Shown: one piece after another, positions 5,719-5,773 of the stretch
Layout: each line of letters begins with the position of its first letter
Position numbering within the stretch: the stretch's first letter is position 1
Source: GCA-002701455 sp964342575
GTDB taxonomy: Bacteria > Pseudomonadota > Alphaproteobacteria > Thalassobaculales > Thalassobaculaceae
Reading direction: 5' to 3'
Length of the DNA stretch: 5,773 bases
NCBI GenBank assembly: GCA_964342575.1
Contig: CAYFGZ010000175.1
Span: forward strand, 1 to 5,773
Program-made: the position numbers and the translations under genes
Notes under the pieces: model-generated
The model's database searches: none
What the model was told of the DNA's origin: nothing
What the model saw: only the letters and a program-made list of their open reading frames with translations

Positions 5719-5773
5719 GGGCGCTTAGCTCAGCTGGGAGAGCATCTCGTTTACACCGAGAGGGTCGGCGGTT
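5719..5773 (+). tRNA. tRNA-Val, anticodon UAC, 5' part (cut by right edge)
   Basis: The first 55 bases fit the cloverleaf. The acceptor 5' strand is GGGCGCT (5719-5725), followed by T8-A9. The D stem GCTC/GAGC (5728-5731, 5740-5743) encloses a standard GG-containing loop. The anticodon stem TCTCG/CGAGA (5745-5749, 5757-5761) encloses loop TTTACAC with anticodon TAC at 5752-5754, which reads valine codons. The variable region and the 5' strand of the T stem follow, and the window ends at T54-T55. The 3' acceptor strand is not visible, so pairing there is unchecked. A TATTAT -10-like box (5708-5713) lies just upstream without a clear -35; the gene may be cotranscribed with hupB through the hairpin. 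Confidence 0.95.

Noticed and set aside
1..5773. Search for a new defence, mobile or biosynthetic system
   Set aside because: All complete genes are conserved housekeeping genes in a known order; no integrase, transposase, spaced repeats, toxin pair or unrecognised large ORF is present.

Overview
The window is a compact, all-plus-strand proteostasis locus in the order tig (3' part) - clpP - clpX - lon - hupB - tRNA-Val(UAC, 5' part). This gene order and the protein sequences point to an alphaproteobacterium. The trigger factor stretch reading YRKIAERRVRLGLLL, the ClpX N-terminus with its SKNTLYCSFCGKSQHEVRK block, and the 90-residue HU directly after lon are all of that type. Base composition is moderately AT-rich (a little over 40% GC by eye), which is low for a free-living rhizobial or rhodospirillal species. 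I cannot name a genus.

Layout: 1-480 is the C-terminal part of trigger factor, opening inside a His/Asp/Asn alternating repeat cut by the left edge and closing with a Lys-rich tail. 547-1179 is the ClpP peptidase. 1332-2612 is the ClpX unfoldase. 2746-5145 is the Lon protease; its start is best placed at the ATG at 2746, not the TTG at 2716. 5146-5370 is a regulatory gap with two candidate promoters and nested inverted repeats. 5371-5643 is HU, started by GTG. A GC-rich hairpin follows, then a tRNA-Val gene truncated by the right edge.

How the genes work together: trigger factor meets nascent chains at the ribosome exit tunnel. ClpX unfolds tagged or damaged proteins and threads them into ClpP. 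Lon is the second major ATP-dependent protease and, in the bacteria where this was tested, degrades HU among other targets. All catalytic and nucleotide-binding residues I looked for are present, so every complete gene looks functional.

I see no phage, transposon, CRISPR, toxin-antitoxin or defence genes, and no evidence of a new multi-gene system. The points worth a second look are small: the His-rich insert in trigger factor, a hairpin that could mask the lon ribosome binding site (a possible RNA thermometer) behind a heat-shock-like promoter, nested inverted repeats upstream of hupB, and a pentamer dyad shared by the clpP and clpX leaders.
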